Assembly: GCA_014529385.2 (NCBI GenBank) | Contig: CM043942.1 | Coordinates: 691,001-755,000 of the forward strand | Reading direction: 5' to 3' | DNA length: 64,000 nt | Source: Adiantum capillus-veneris | Lineage: Eukaryota; Streptophyta; Polypodiopsida; Polypodiales; Pteridaceae | Made by a program: the position numbers and the translations under genes | Part shown: one piece after another, positions 31,854-42,492 of the stretch | Layout: each line of letters starts with the position of its first letter | Position numbering within the stretch: position 1 is the stretch's first letter | Notes under the pieces: model-generated | Told to the model about the DNA's origin: nothing | The model's input: only the letters and a program-made list of their open reading frames with translations | Databases searched by the model: none

Positions 31854-32330
31854 GTGGGAGTTATGGCGGAGGAAGGGAAGCTCAAGATTGAGAAGTTCAA
31901 CGGCAAAAACTACCAACATTGGAAGATGCAGATTGAAGACTATCTCTACCAGAAGGACCTCTATTTGCCACTAGGCGGTCTTGCGAAGAAGCTCGCAACA
32001 ATGGCAGATGAAGCATGGATTGTCCTTGATCGAAAGGCACTGGGAACAATCCGGTTAAGCTTGGCGTCAACGGTGGCCTTCAATGTTTCGGAGATGAAGA
32101 CCACGGAGGACTTGATGAAGTCACTTGACGACTTCTACGAGAAACCATCGGCATCCAATAAGGTATTTCTTATGAAGCGCTTGTTCAATCTAATGATGGT
32201 AGAGAATGGTTCAGTTGCAAAACACCTAAATGACTTTAACACAAACATAAGTCAACTTCGATCAGTGAAAATCAATTTCGATGACGAAGTGCGAGCTCTT
32301 CTTATACTATCATCTCTACCGGACGGATAG
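31854..32330 (+). CDS. Copia C Gag, N-terminal 158 aa
   Basis: The likely start is the ATG at 31,863 (MAEEGKLKIEKFNGKNYQHW), the typical copia Gag opening, though a Met lies three codons earlier. It stops at 32,328 after LSSLPDG because of a frameshift. The rest of Gag continues from 32,281 in another frame. Confidence 0.85.
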   Translation: MGVMAEEGKLKIEKFNGKNYQHWKMQIEDYLYQKDLYLPLGGLAKKLATMADEAWIVLDRKALGTIRLSLASTVAFNVSEMKTTEDLMKSLDDFYEKPSASNKVFLMKRLFNLMMVENGSVAKHLNDFNTNISQLRSVKINFDDEVRALLILSSLPDG

Positions 32331-32730
32331 TTGGGACAGCCTTGTGATGGTTGTAAGTAATTCTATCTCTGGCACAAATACTCTTAAGTTTGATGATGTT
32401 GTGGGTGTTCTCCTAAGCGAGGAAATGCGAAGGAGAAGCATAGGAGAATCATCAAGTGCTGCACTATCAGTGGAAACAAGAGGAAGGCTTAAGGAGAGGT
32501 TCAAACACCAAAAGGGTCGTGATCGCTCAAGGTGGAGCAAGTCACGCACAAAGTCAGTTCCTGAATGTTGGAACTGCGGCAAGAAGGGCCACGTCAAGAA
32601 GGATTGCTGGTCCAAGAAGAAGAAGGAGACAGATTCTCAAGACAACAAGCCAACATCGGAGGCCAATGTGGCAGGTAAAGTAGAGCAAGATGCTCTAATT
32701 CTCTCATTAGACAATGTGTCTAATTCCTGA
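32281..32730 (+). CDS. Copia C Gag, C-terminal part with zinc knuckle
   Basis: Continues Gag after the frameshift with WDSLVMVVSNSISG. A basic stretch and a CCHC knuckle CWNCGKKGHVKKDC follow (about 32,569-32,610). It ends SLDNVSNS at a TGA (32,728) where a Trp precedes the protease IVDSGASFH, another TGG to TGA change. Confidence 0.85.
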   Translation: MTKCELFLYYHLYRTDSWDSLVMVVSNSISGTNTLKFDDVVGVLLSEEMRRRSIGESSSAALSVETRGRLKERFKHQKGRDRSRWSKSRTKSVPECWNCGKKGHVKKDCWSKKKKETDSQDNKPTSEANVAGKVEQDALILSLDNVSNS

Positions 32731-33174
32731 ATAGTAGATTCCGGGGCTTCATTCCATGCGACACCACACAAGCAACATTTCCAAGACTACACCAAAGGTA
32801 ATTTTGGGTATGTATACTTGGGAGATGATGAAGCTTGTGAGATTGTCGGCAAAGGTACAGTTTCTGTCAAAACTGCTAACGGAAATGAATGGAAGCTTAA
32901 AGATGTTAGGCATGTTCCTTCTCTTCACAAAAATTTGATCTGTATAGGACAATTGGACAATGAAGGTCACAACACTGCATTTGGAAACAAACGGTGGAAG
33001 ATCTCAAAGGGATCTTTGGTGGTTGCCAAGGGTGAAAAAGTCAGTACACTTTACTTGTGTACTGTTAGCACGCAACCTTCAGCTTGTGCAGCAACTACAG
33101 AAGTTGACAGTGTGGTGTGGCACTACCGACTTGGGCATATGAGTGCCAAAGGAATGCAAATCCTTCAAACAAAG
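32731..33174 (+). pseudogene. Copia C protease and pre-integrase, truncated
   Basis: IVDSGASFHATPHKQHF gives the protease active site. It is followed by LKDVRHVPSLHKNLI and the pre-integrase WHYRLGHMSAKGMQILQTKC. It is cut at 33,174 by the reverse LTR of D. Integrase, RT and RNase H of C are missing. Confidence 0.85.
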
Positions 33175-33939
33175 TGTCAGGAAATAAGACGTAGCTAAAT
33201 AGATAATTGAGTAGATTACTTAATGGAGAGAGACAGATTTATATACACGAGATTATAGAGTAGAGAGAGAGAGAGAGAGAGAGAGAGTACACACGATATA
33301 CGTGGTTCACCCAATGTGGGCTACGTCCATGGGAAAGCAGCCACTCAATGGCTTTAGTAATTCAAAACAATAAGTAGTTTACAAAGGGATTATACCCTTA
33401 ATGGAGCTCCCGCCTTGCTTCACTCTCACCAACTCACACTCACCTTGTTGCATCAACTTCACACTATGAAATGTGTGTAGAAATGGCATCCTTTTATAGG
33501 CCAAAAGGGTTGCCCTCTCTTATGAGAGACAGCCATGTGTAGCGGCCCTTGTGCGAATAAGTCCAAATCGGACCCTCCAATCCGCCCATGTGTGGCCGTC
33601 CTTGAGAAGACAAGTCCGCTTTTGAATTTGGCCACCGGCCATTGACTTTCGACCACCGGCCATTGGCCATTGACTACTGGCCACCGGCCAACCGACCGGT
33701 TGTTTTTGGACCACTTTCCGGCCACCGTCCAGCCATAATATTCCGGCGAAAAAAAAAGTCTCGGGGGCCTCCGCCCCCGAGGCCTTTAAAGTTGCCCCTG
33801 ATTCTTGTCCGTGAAAATTTTGGTTTCCGATGAGTGATTTTCCTTCACGCACGATGGCTTCTCCTCATAATGGGGGCCTTACAAATGTGCGCTTTTACCA
33901 CAGAAAATTACAAGGGTAAATCAGGCTCCATACTTAACA
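33175..33939 (-). repeat. Copia D LTR (765 bp, reverse)
   Basis: The reverse complement of the C LTR, TGTCAGGAAATAAGAC to CTTAACA on the plus strand, with the purine tract (minus-strand AAGTGGGAGAT) adjacent at 33,940-33,950. It is therefore the 3' LTR of a minus-strand element. With the 5' LTR of C it forms a large inverted repeat. Confidence 0.9.
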
Positions 33940-33999
33940 ATCTCCCACTTGGAGACTGATGTCCAAACCAAACCTGTGACTGCTTTCCATTCTGGCTTC

Positions 34000-35385
34000 T
34001 TATCCTTGAATGCCGATTGAAGATGAGAAAAAGCTCAACTTCTCCTTGTTGACCACCTTTGTAAACATGTCTGCAGGATTTTCACTTGTATGCACCTTTC
34101 CTAGCTTTAGTTGTCCCTCTTCCAAAAGAGTGTGTATGAAGTGATATCTCACCTCAATGTGCTTTGTCCTTGAATGAAAGGCTGAGTTCTTCGTAAGATG
34201 GATAGCGCTTTGGCTATCACTGTACAAGACACAATTGTCTTGTTTGAATCCAAGCTCTTCTAAGAATCTGTGAAGCCACAGAATTTCTTTGCTTGCCTCC
34301 GTCATTGCTACATACTCTGCTTCCGTGGTAGAAAGTGAAACCACTTTCTGCAGCTTTGAAGCCTAACTTACTGTTGTGCCTCCAACCGTGAACACATAGC
34401 CAGTAGTGCTCCTTCGAGTATCTTTGTCACCTGCCATATCTGCATCAGCATACCCTTCTAGAAAAATATCAGTTCCTCCAAAATACAAAGCATTTGTTGT
34501 TGTCCCTTTTAGATACCTAAGTATCCACTTCACAGCCTACCAATGCTCTTTACCTGGGCTGTCCATGAACCTACTCACAACTCCCACTGCATGTGCAATG
34601 TCTGGCCTTGTCCAGACCATAGCATACATTAGAGAACCTACCGCTGCAGCATATGGAACTTTAGACATATAGGCTATGTCCGCTTGTGTCTTTGGACACA
34701 TATCCTTCGTTAGTTTAAAATGACCAGCCAAAGGTGTAGAAACTGGTTTTGCATTTTGCATTGCAAACCTTTCTAGTACCTTCTTGATGTAATCTTCTTG
34801 AGATAGCTTTATTGTCTTCTTCGTCTTGTCCCTTGATATTTTCATACCAAGTATCCTCTTTGCAACACCTAAATCTTTCATTGAAAAAGATTTGGACAGG
34901 TCCTCTTTTAGGTCTTTGATGTCCTGCATGTTAGCACTTGCAATCAACATGTCATCAACATACAACATTAGGATGATGAATTTCCCATCTCCCAAATTCT
35001 CCGTGTAGATGCAGTGATCCGAGTTGCATCTTGTGAATCCATGATCCAACATCCATCGATTGAACTTCAACTACCATTGTCTTGATGCTTGATTTAAACC
35101 ATACAAGCTCTTCTTTAATCTGCAAACCATTTTCTCCTTACCTTTTACTTCATACCCCTTTGGTTGAAGCATGTAGATTTCCTCCTCTAAGTCACCGTGA
35201 GGGAATGCTGTATTTACATCCATTTGCTCGAGATTTAGATCATGAGCAGCCACAAGGCTTAAGACAAGCCTAATTGAGTTCATTTTTACAACAGGAGAAA
35301 ATATTTCATTGAAGTCAATACCTTTCTTTTGAGAAAAACCTTTTTCCACATGCCTAGACTTGTACCTTTTCTTCCCACCTTCTTC
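34000..35385 (-). pseudogene. Copia D RT and RNase H, reverse
   Basis: Three minus-strand frames give a copia RT and RNase H. 35,349-35,071 has EKGFSQKKGIDFNEIFSPVV and MDVNTAFPHGDLEEEIYMLQ. 35,070-34,537 has ILMLYVDDMLIASAN, the catalytic box. 34,344-34,000 has VSLSTTEAEYVAMTEASKEI and the SDSQSAIHL RNase H block, ending in the usual FHSRTKHIEVRYHFI and DMFTKVV tail. Stops separate the frames. 35,385 is a deletion breakpoint joined to a truncated forward LTR. Confidence 0.9.
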
Positions 35386-35961
35386 TTCCTTTAGCCGGAC
35401 AGTGGTCGGAAAACAACCGGTCGGTTGGCCGGTGGCCGGTAGTCAACGGCCGATGGCCGATGGTCAGAAGTCAATGGCCGGTGGCCGGTGGTCGGAAGTC
35501 AATGGCCAGTGGCCGAATTCAAAAGCGGACTTGTCTTCTCAAGGGCGGCCACACATGGGCGGATTGGAGGGTCCAATTTGGACTTATTCGCACAAGGGCG
35601 GCTACACATGGCTGTCTCTCATAAGAGAGGGCAGCCCTTTTGGCCTATAAAAGGAGGCCATTTCTACACACATTTCATAGTGTGAAGTTGATGCAACAAG
35701 GTGAGTGTGAGGTGGTGAGAGTGAAGCAAGGCGGGAGCTCCATTAAGGGTATAATCCCTTTGTAAACTACTTCTTGTTTTGAAGTACTAAAGCCATTGAG
35801 TGGCTGCTTTCCCGTGGACGTAGCCCACATTGGGTGAACCACATATATCGTGTGTACTCTCTCTCTCTCTCTCTACTCTATAATCCCGTGTATATAAATC
35901 TGTCTCTCTCCATTAAGTAATCTACTCAATTATCTATTTAGCTACGTCTTATTTCCTAACA
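35386..35961 (+). repeat. Copia C 3' LTR, 5'-truncated (576 bp)
   Basis: Matches the last 70% of the 5' LTR from the minisatellite onward, including TATAAAAG and the CCTAACA end. Its start was lost in the deletion that removed part of D and C. Confidence 0.9.
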
Positions 35962-35966
35962 CAATC

Positions 35967-36379
35967 ATCTGAATGAATTCAACACAATCTATAGTCAGTT
36001 GTCAGCTCAAGGTGTCAAGTTTGATGAACCTGTTAGAGCTATGTTCCTGTTGATCACATTGCCGGAAAGTTGGGACACTTTTCGCACAGCTTTGAGTAAT
36101 TCTGCACCTCCAGATGGTTTGAACATAGCAGGTGTAGAAGGAAGTCTGCTTACTGAAGAAACCAATAGAAAGACAATGGAAAAAGTCAAAGGAACAGCCT
36201 TAGTTGTCAGGGGAAGGACCAAAGAAAAGTACAAAGGTGGAAAGAGGAATCAGTCTCGCAGCAAGTCCCGCAGTGCTAAAGGCAAGAGTGACATAGAATG
36301 CTACCATTGTGGCAAGAAGGGTCACATGAAAAGAGACTGCAGAGAATGGAAAGCAGAAAAAGGCAAAGAGAAAGCTTAA
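35967..36379 (+). CDS. Copia B Gag, C-terminal part
   Basis: HLNEFNTIYSQLSAQGVKFD resumes Gag after the C insertion in the original frame. A basic region follows and a CCHC knuckle CYHCGKKGHMKRDC (about 36,300-36,341). It ends at TAA (36,377). The pol frame is the same, so only this stop divides gag from pol. Confidence 0.9.
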
Positions 36380-36406
36380 GACCATGGTGAGAAGAACAAG
36401 TCCTCA

Positions 36407-39400
36407 GTGAAAATTGAAGAAAGAAATGTGACAAACACTGTTGTAGAGGATGACAGTCTAGTGTCAGGAGACATCTACTTCTTGAAGAATACAATGGACT
36501 CAGCTCTTCTTACAGCATCTGATGGAAATTCACTGAGTGACTGGATTATAGACTCAGGGGCATCACTTCATGTGTCTCCAAACAAGGAGTGGTTTACTTC
36601 TTATGTGACCACTAAAGAGCATGTTCGGCTAGGCAATGGGCAGACATGTGAGATCTTAGGTGTTGGAGATGTTCAATTGAAGTTTCAGAATGGCTCTTCT
36701 TTCACACTGAAGAATGTGAGACATGTTCCTGCAATTACAAAGATCTTGATCAACACAGGTTTACTTGATGATGCTGGCTACGTCACCACTTTTGGACAGA
36801 ACATGTGGAAGATATCCAAGGGTTCTGTGACAGTAGCACATGGAGTAAAGTCTGGAGGACTTTACATGATTTATGTATCAAATGTCTCTAAAAACGTAAT
36901 CAATGTAACCGAGCAGCCGAACGTTTCTTTGTGGCATAGCCGGTTAGGACATATGTCCAAGAAGGGAATGGAAATCTTGTCTCGTTTTGGTTATTTGCCT
37001 GGCTTTTCATTTAATGATTTTGAATTCTGTGAACATTGTCTGTATGGTAAGCAAACACAGCAGCCACATAAGCATAGAAGCAGTAGAAGAGATACACAGT
37101 TGGCACTTGTTCATAGTGATTTGTGTGGACCTATGCCTAACCTATCTCTAGGGGGAGCTTCTTACTTTATGACATTTATAGATGATTACTCGAGGAAAGT
37201 ATGGGTTTACTTTCTCAAGCACAAGGATGAAGCATTTAGTGTTTTCAAAACGTTTGTGACACTTGTGGAGAATCAGAGTGGCAAGAAGCTTAAATGCTTA
37301 TGCACTAACAATGGTGGAGAGTATGTTTCAAAGGCCTTTCAGGACTTTTGTGAGTCAAAAGGTATAAAAAGTGAACTTACTACTCCTTACAATCCTCCTC
37401 AAAATGGTGTTGCTGAGAGGATGAATAGGACCATACAAGAGAAGGTCAGAAGTATGTTGTCTAATACACAGCTGCCAAATGGGTTTTGGGCTAAAGATGT
37501 ATCAACAACTGTTCATCTTGTAAATAGATCTCCTAGCAAGGTTTTGCAGAAGGATTCAGTGCCAGAGATGGTATGGTCATGCAAAATGCCCTCATACAAA
37601 CATCTCAGAGTCTTTGGCTGTGAGGCATATACTCACATTCCAAAGGAATTTAGGAACAAACTTGAGCCAAAGAGTAGAAAGTGCATCTTTCTAGGCTATG
37701 GTAATTTTGGTGAGATGGGGTACAGACTTTGGGATCCCGAATCCAGAAAGGTTGTCTGCAGAAATGATGTTCACTTTAATGAATCCAAATATCATTCTAA
37801 ACCAGAGAGGGTTGAGGAGATTAGAAGAGTTGTCTTCCAAGAAGATGGACCTGCACGTGCAAGACAAAATGTCAGGGCTCAAGAGGAGCAAGGACAGGAT
37901 AGAGTGGAACCACAGGTTGTGGCTGAGCCTGAGCCACCTATTGTGCATAGATCTGGACGTGTCACGCAACCTCCTGATAGGTTTGTTCCATCTATGAACT
38001 ATGTCATGTTGACTGATTGCAATGAGCCTTCATGTTACAAGGAAGCAGTGCAAATGAAGGACTCCGGGAATTGGCAATTGGCCATGGAGTCAGAGATGAC
38101 AGCTTTGCATAAAAACCAGACATGGAAGCTAATTAAATTACCATGGGGCAAAAAGTCTCTACCCTGTAAATGGGTTTACAGGTATAAGATCACCGCTCAT
38201 GATAGTCAGCCAAAGTACAAAGCAAGGCTTGTTGCCAAAGGCTTTAAACAAGAACAAGGAATTGACTTTGATGAAGTCTTCTCTCCAGTGGTCAAGATGA
38301 CTACATTGAGATGCTTTCTTGCATTGGTTGCCATATTAGATTTGGTGTTGCACCAAATGGATGTCAAGACAGCGTTCTTGCATGGTGATTTAGATGTGGA
38401 AATTTACATGCAGCAGCCAGAAGGGTTTGTTGAGAAAGGCAAGGAAGATTGGGTATGCCAGTTGTTAAAGAGTCTTTATGGCTTAAAACAATCACCGAGG
38501 GCATGGTACCATAAATTCCACAAGTTTATGATTTCTCAAGGCTACAAACGTAGTGAGTTCAATCACTGTCTATATACAAAGAAGGCTAAGGATGGTAGTT
38601 GGCTGATCCTTATTTTGTATGTGGATGACATGTTGATTGCTGGCAAGCACTTGGAAGAAATTTCAGCTTTGAAGTCAAAGATGGGAAAATCGTTTGACAT
38701 GAAAGACATGGGTGAGGCAAGTCATATACTTGGTATGCGCATTGAGAGAGACAGATCAAAGAAGTTGATTTGGTTATCTCAAACAGAGTATATTGACAAG
38801 GTTTTGCAACATTTCAATATGGAGAAGGGAAAGGCATTGAGTGTTCCATTGCCACCATATGTGAAACTTAGCAAACAAGATTGTCCTGTGTCTGAGGAAG
38901 AACAGGCTGAAATGGATAAGATTCCATATGCGTCTGCAGTGGGTAGTTTGATGTATGCAATGATTGCTACTCACCCAGACATTGCATTTGCAGTGGGAGT
39001 AGTAAGTCGATACATGTCAAACCCAGGCAAGAAACATTGGGAGGCCGTAGTGAAAGGAATATTGAGATATCTGAAAGCTACAAAGAGTATGCGTATATGC
39101 TATGGGAGTCAGGAGCTAAGTGTAAAGGGTTTTACAGACTCAGATTATGCAGGTGACTTAGACAGCCGAAGGTCTACGTCAGGGTATGTCTTTACATTGG
39201 CTGATGGAGCAGTATCATGGCGTTCTAGATTACAAGATTGTGTTACTCAGTCTACTACAGAGGCTGAATATGTTGCAGCATTAGAGGCATGCAAAGACTT
39301 GGGAATCAAAGAAGAGATGCCTGTGTTATATTGTGATAGTCAAAGTGCTATACAATTGGCTTGCAATCCAGTTTATCACTCAAAGACAAATCATGTGGAT

Positions 39401-39448
39401 GTGAAGTATCATTTCATCAGGGAAATGCTCGAGGATAAGCAACTTTAG
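36407..39448 (+). CDS. Copia B Pol, 1,013 aa, integrase catalytic Asp lost
   Basis: A long open frame with protease (WIIDSGASLHVSP, D49), pre-integrase WHSRLGHMSKKGM, integrase (HSD with D238; TNNGGEY; NGVAER with E337), RT (ILYVDDMLIAG, about 736-745) and RNase H (GFTDSDYAG, TEAEYVA, YCDSQSAIQL). The second integrase residue is Asn301 instead of Asp (AAC at 37,307), so strand transfer should fail. RNase H lacks about ten residues between ACKD (964) and LGIKEE. The tail after the TAG at 39,446 has more stops. Upstream it lies in frame with Gag, separated by one TAA. Confidence 0.9.
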   Translation: MKIEERNVTNTVVEDDSLVSGDIYFLKNTMDSALLTASDGNSLSDWIIDSGASLHVSPNKEWFTSYVTTKEHVRLGNGQTCEILGVGDVQLKFQNGSSFTLKNVRHVPAITKILINTGLLDDAGYVTTFGQNMWKISKGSVTVAHGVKSGGLYMIYVSNVSKNVINVTEQPNVSLWHSRLGHMSKKGMEILSRFGYLPGFSFNDFEFCEHCLYGKQTQQPHKHRSSRRDTQLALVHSDLCGPMPNLSLGGASYFMTFIDDYSRKVWVYFLKHKDEAFSVFKTFVTLVENQSGKKLKCLCTNNGGEYVSKAFQDFCESKGIKSELTTPYNPPQNGVAERMNRTIQEKVRSMLSNTQLPNGFWAKDVSTTVHLVNRSPSKVLQKDSVPEMVWSCKMPSYKHLRVFGCEAYTHIPKEFRNKLEPKSRKCIFLGYGNFGEMGYRLWDPESRKVVCRNDVHFNESKYHSKPERVEEIRRVVFQEDGPARARQNVRAQEEQGQDRVEPQVVAEPEPPIVHRSGRVTQPPDRFVPSMNYVMLTDCNEPSCYKEAVQMKDSGNWQLAMESEMTALHKNQTWKLIKLPWGKKSLPCKWVYRYKITAHDSQPKYKARLVAKGFKQEQGIDFDEVFSPVVKMTTLRCFLALVAILDLVLHQMDVKTAFLHGDLDVEIYMQQPEGFVEKGKEDWVCQLLKSLYGLKQSPRAWYHKFHKFMISQGYKRSEFNHCLYTKKAKDGSWLILILYVDDMLIAGKHLEEISALKSKMGKSFDMKDMGEASHILGMRIERDRSKKLIWLSQTEYIDKVLQHFNMEKGKALSVPLPPYVKLSKQDCPVSEEEQAEMDKIPYASAVGSLMYAMIATHPDIAFAVGVVSRYMSNPGKKHWEAVVKGILRYLKATKSMRICYGSQELSVKGFTDSDYAGDLDSRRSTSGYVFTLADGAVSWRSRLQDCVTQSTTEAEYVAALEACKDLGIKEEMPVLYCDSQSAIQLACNPVYHSKTNHVDVKYHFIREMLEDKQL

Positions 39449-39628
39449 CTTGTCAAAGTTCACACCACATAAAATCTTGTTGATCTACTTATAAAAGGAC
39501 TTCCCTCAGAGAGCTTTGCACATTTTTGCAAGCAGTTAGGTGTAGGGTAGTACATCACTTCTCTACATCTCTTGTATATTAGCTTGTATAGTAGCTTCTC
39601 TCACACTTAAAGTACCACATTGGACTTT

Positions 39629-39639
39629 AAGTGGGAGGT
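39629..39639 (+). other. Copia B polypurine tract
   Basis: AAGTGGGAGGT directly before the 3' LTR. Confidence 0.8.
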
Positions 39640-39831
39640 TGTTGGGGTATAAAGCCCAATGTGGTCGCCCAGGTAAGTGGGCGGGCCGCCAGGTATGTAC
39701 ACATATTATTTTGTAAAAACCTAATAAGAACTCACTATGCTCTACACATTACAGTAGAGCGAGTTCAACATATCGTCGTGCTCTTCTTCTCGCACTCTCT
39801 CTCGCGTCGCACTTCCGCTCGTACTCCTTCA
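39640..39831 (+). repeat. Copia B 3' LTR (192 bp)
   Basis: Nearly identical to the 5' LTR, with only a few differences seen by eye (for example ATTCTT versus ATTATT). The insertion is younger than copia A. Confidence 0.95.
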
Positions 39832-39836
39832 TACCG

Positions 39837-40354
39837 GAGTGAGCAGGGTGCACCTACCCTACAAGGTATTGAGGCATTTTCTATTAATTCTTGGCATTCA
39901 ACATATGTTTAAAAGCAGGTATATTATGGAGCTTCTTGCGCGGCACGCCAACCACTGCTCAAATGATGGAATGATGCGTGTCCCCGCCAATTCACTTGCA
40001 TGGAGGCACATCGAAACTCAATGGCTAGATTTGGGTTAGCAAGTGATGGTGTCAACCCCTTCGGCACTAAGTCTACTTCATGGAGCACTTGGCTTGTGGT
40101 GATCGTCAACTACAATATTCCACCATGGAAGACAACCAAGAAGGGAAATATACTTCTTTCCTTGATTGTGCCAGGGAAGTACAAAGTGTCAAATATTGAT
40201 GTCTACCTTGAGCCCCTCATTGAGGAGTTGGAGGAGTTATGGAGAGGCATTCTTGTTTTTGATGTCTCACTTGCAAAGGGGGGGAGTGAAGCCATTGTGA
40301 GGGGAATCCTTGTGTGGACTATGCACGACTATCGTGGGCTTGGTGAGATTTTTG
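39837..40354 (+). pseudogene. CACTA transposase exon (TNP2 core)
   Basis: VHLPYKVLRHFLLILGIQHM opens this part. A frameshift near 40,030 leads to GLASDGVNPFGTKSTSWSTW, then YNIPPW, LIVPGKYKVSNIDVYLEPLI and EELEELW, then VRGILVWTMHDYRGLGE. These are the core blocks of TNP2-type transposases (LASDGFNPFG, YNLPPWMC, GPxxPGxDIDVYLxPLIDEL, WTINDFPAYG). The exon ends at a GTAATC donor at 40,355, and the next exon begins after TATGCAG at 40,435. Confidence 0.9.
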
Positions 40355-40435
40355 GTAATCCCCTTTTCCTCTCTTTATTCATCTCTCTCTCTCCCTTTAG
40401 TTACTCATCTCTCTAACAATATGATATGTATGCAG

Positions 40436-41057
40436 GATTGTCCACATTGAGGCACAATGCATGTCCTATTTGCGGGCCATAGTTGGTGACAGAGAGGCCC
40501 GATGCCTTGCGTAAGGTAATCTATCCAAAAAACCATAATTTATTATCCCAAGGGCATAACAAGCACAAGGCTCCAACAAATGGTAAGACCGCTCTGAATC
40601 TCATGATGGTAGATTGGGCAACCAGTTGGGAAGAGCACCACAACAACAATTCAACTCCATGTTCTCCACCAAAAGGTATGTCAAGGTATTCCATATTATA
40701 AGGCTTCCATATTGGAAGGACTTAAAAATACAACACCTCTTGGATCCCATGCATATATTCAAGAATGTAACCCAAACACTAGGGGACCACATTATTGGCA
40801 AGAAGGACTCTTTGGGTGTGACGGAGAATTTGAGGCTTTTGAAACATCTCCTCGCCTCTGCTACTCCACGTCGTGCCCCCAATGGAAAGATTGTGCTTCC
40901 TAAAGCACCATGGATGCTAGCCAAAGAAGAATTAGACAAAGTGAAGGGTACCATTGCTTCTATTCGCACACCAACAGGATATGAGGTCGCTAAAGGGAGC
41001 TTTCATAAAAGCGAAGAAGGATGGGAGCGTTCAATTGTATGGGTTGACGTCCCATGA
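40436..41057 (+). pseudogene. CACTA transposase exon, frameshifted
   Basis: Starts LSTLRHNACPICGP, the zinc motif after the intron, then a stop. The second part (40,614-41,057) has RLPYWKDLKIQHLLDPMHIF KN, the TNP2 WExxYWxxLxIRHNLDVMHVEKN block with the acidic HxLDxMH signature. It ends at 41,055. A donor-like GTAATG follows at about 41,078. Confidence 0.85.
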
Positions 41058-41313
41058 TTGGCACAAGATACTTCAGGTAATGTCCCTCTCCCTATTCTAT
41101 CTATAGTTTGTGTGTATGACTCTCTCTCACTTTCCCTTCCCCTATTTTACATCGTAGTTCATTCTGTCGGTGAGTATGTGTATATGTCGAGACAAGAAAC
41201 TTGGAGAGCTAGTAAGGTACACCACAAGACTCCACTCAACTACACCTATTTATGTACATAATAATTTCAACTAGCAATTAGTGTATCTTTGTGTGTTTTA
41301 TTGGAGATTTGTG

Positions 41314-41998
41314 AACTCCAAGGAAACTAAAATAGATACTATCCCTACTTCTCAAACACTTGCAACAGAAACTATGTGTGCCATTGAGGATGCATTTCCT
41401 CGATCGATCCTTCTTAGTCAAATTCACCTCTTGGTTCACGTGGTGGAGGAGATCACTATATGTGGAGTAGTGCACGCACAATGGATGTTCTTCTTAGAGA
41501 GGTTTTTAAGGACTCTCAAAGATTTTGTGTCTACGATCTCAACCAGAGGCATGTATGGCCGAAGGGTGGATCGTGCAAGAGGCATTTGTTTATACTTCAG
41601 AGTATTTGGCACAAGTTGATCTTAAGGAAGATGCAAGGGTGACTTCAACTTCACACTTGCCAAGTGGAAAGGGAAAACTACTCAACATGGTTATGAATCT
41701 ATCTCGAGTGGTCAGTAACTTTTGTATTGTCAATGCAAAGATTATGACCAAGTGGGTGGACTTGTGGACAATGGAAAAGGCAAGGTGTTTGCAAGAGAGA
41801 GAGAAGCATGGAAACAAGCACATGGAGAAAGGAGAGCACCCCCAGTGCCTAGACACCTTGCATGTTTCCCAAATCTCATTAGTGCAGAGTGGATTCATGA
41901 GAGAATGACTGAAGCAAAAGCGTGCGGACAAGACATCAACAACAAAGATTGGGAGTATGCACGAGGTTACGTACCAAAGGTAGAGTACTCATATACTT
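41314..41998 (+). pseudogene. CACTA transposase DUF4218-like region, frameshifted
   Basis: The first frame reads ETMCAIEDAFPRSILLSQIH, then LVHVVEEITICGVVHAQWMF and FLERFLRTLKDFV. This matches the DUF4218 blocks after TNP2 (L..LExxFPPSFFDxMxHLxxHLxxEaxlGGPVxYRWMYPFERxLgxLKxxV). A frameshift near 41,530 leads to EACMAEGWIVQEAFVYTSEY, the conserved PEGSIAEGYIxEExxxFxxxYL. A C-terminal part follows with HLPSGKGK. Several stops. Confidence 0.8.
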
Positions 41999-42492
41999 AA
42001 ACCATATTGTAAATTTTTTTTTGTGTTATCTTTAATGTGTATTTGATAAAAGATCTTTTCCTATCTTGTAATGGTCAAAGGGTCGTCACTTTTGTACACG
42101 CCACATTGACAAGCATAGAACCACCATGGATTGTGCCATCACGGGCAACTTTGGCATAGATGGTAAGGATACTAAAGATTAATTTTAGAACCTTTCATAC
42201 CTTCATATTCTAGTGCAAGTGGTTTTCAAATGTGTCTAGATGACATGAGAATGGCCTCTACGTGGTGGACTCTAGTGTGCATCACATGGGGAGGTATGAC
42301 AATTTAGTTTTACCATGCAATTGTTAGCAGGTGAGTGGTATGTATCTTTTTTATTCTTATTTTCTTGTAGCATTAATTATACCAATGTTACTCACTTTGA
42401 GCTTCTCTTTTATAGGTCATCTATATCCCAGCAATCCACCAGCCAAGTTCCGGTAACACCTTGAGGGAGAACCATTTTATGAATCAAGTTCG

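Larger units (their letters stand above)
30967..35961 (+). mobile_element. Ty1/copia element C, rearranged
   Basis: Bounded by a full 5' LTR, a 5'-truncated 3' LTR and a perfect CAATC duplication in the gag of copia B. The middle is abnormal: forward gag to pre-integrase (31,854-33,174), a full LTR in reverse (33,175-33,939), a reverse RT/RNase H (35,349-34,000), then a truncated forward LTR. Simplest reading: a sister copy (D) inserted in reverse, after which a deletion removed the 5' half of D, the rest of C pol and the start of the 3' LTR of C. Confidence 0.85.
29398..39831 (+). mobile_element. Ty1/copia retrotransposon B, containing copia C
   Basis: Two LTRs of exactly 192 bp (29,398 and 39,640), a tRNA(iMet) primer-binding site, split gag, long pol and a purine tract. 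After removal of the nested 5,000 bp (element C plus one target copy) it is about 5.4 kb. It lies inside the CACTA transposase gene. Confidence 0.95.
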
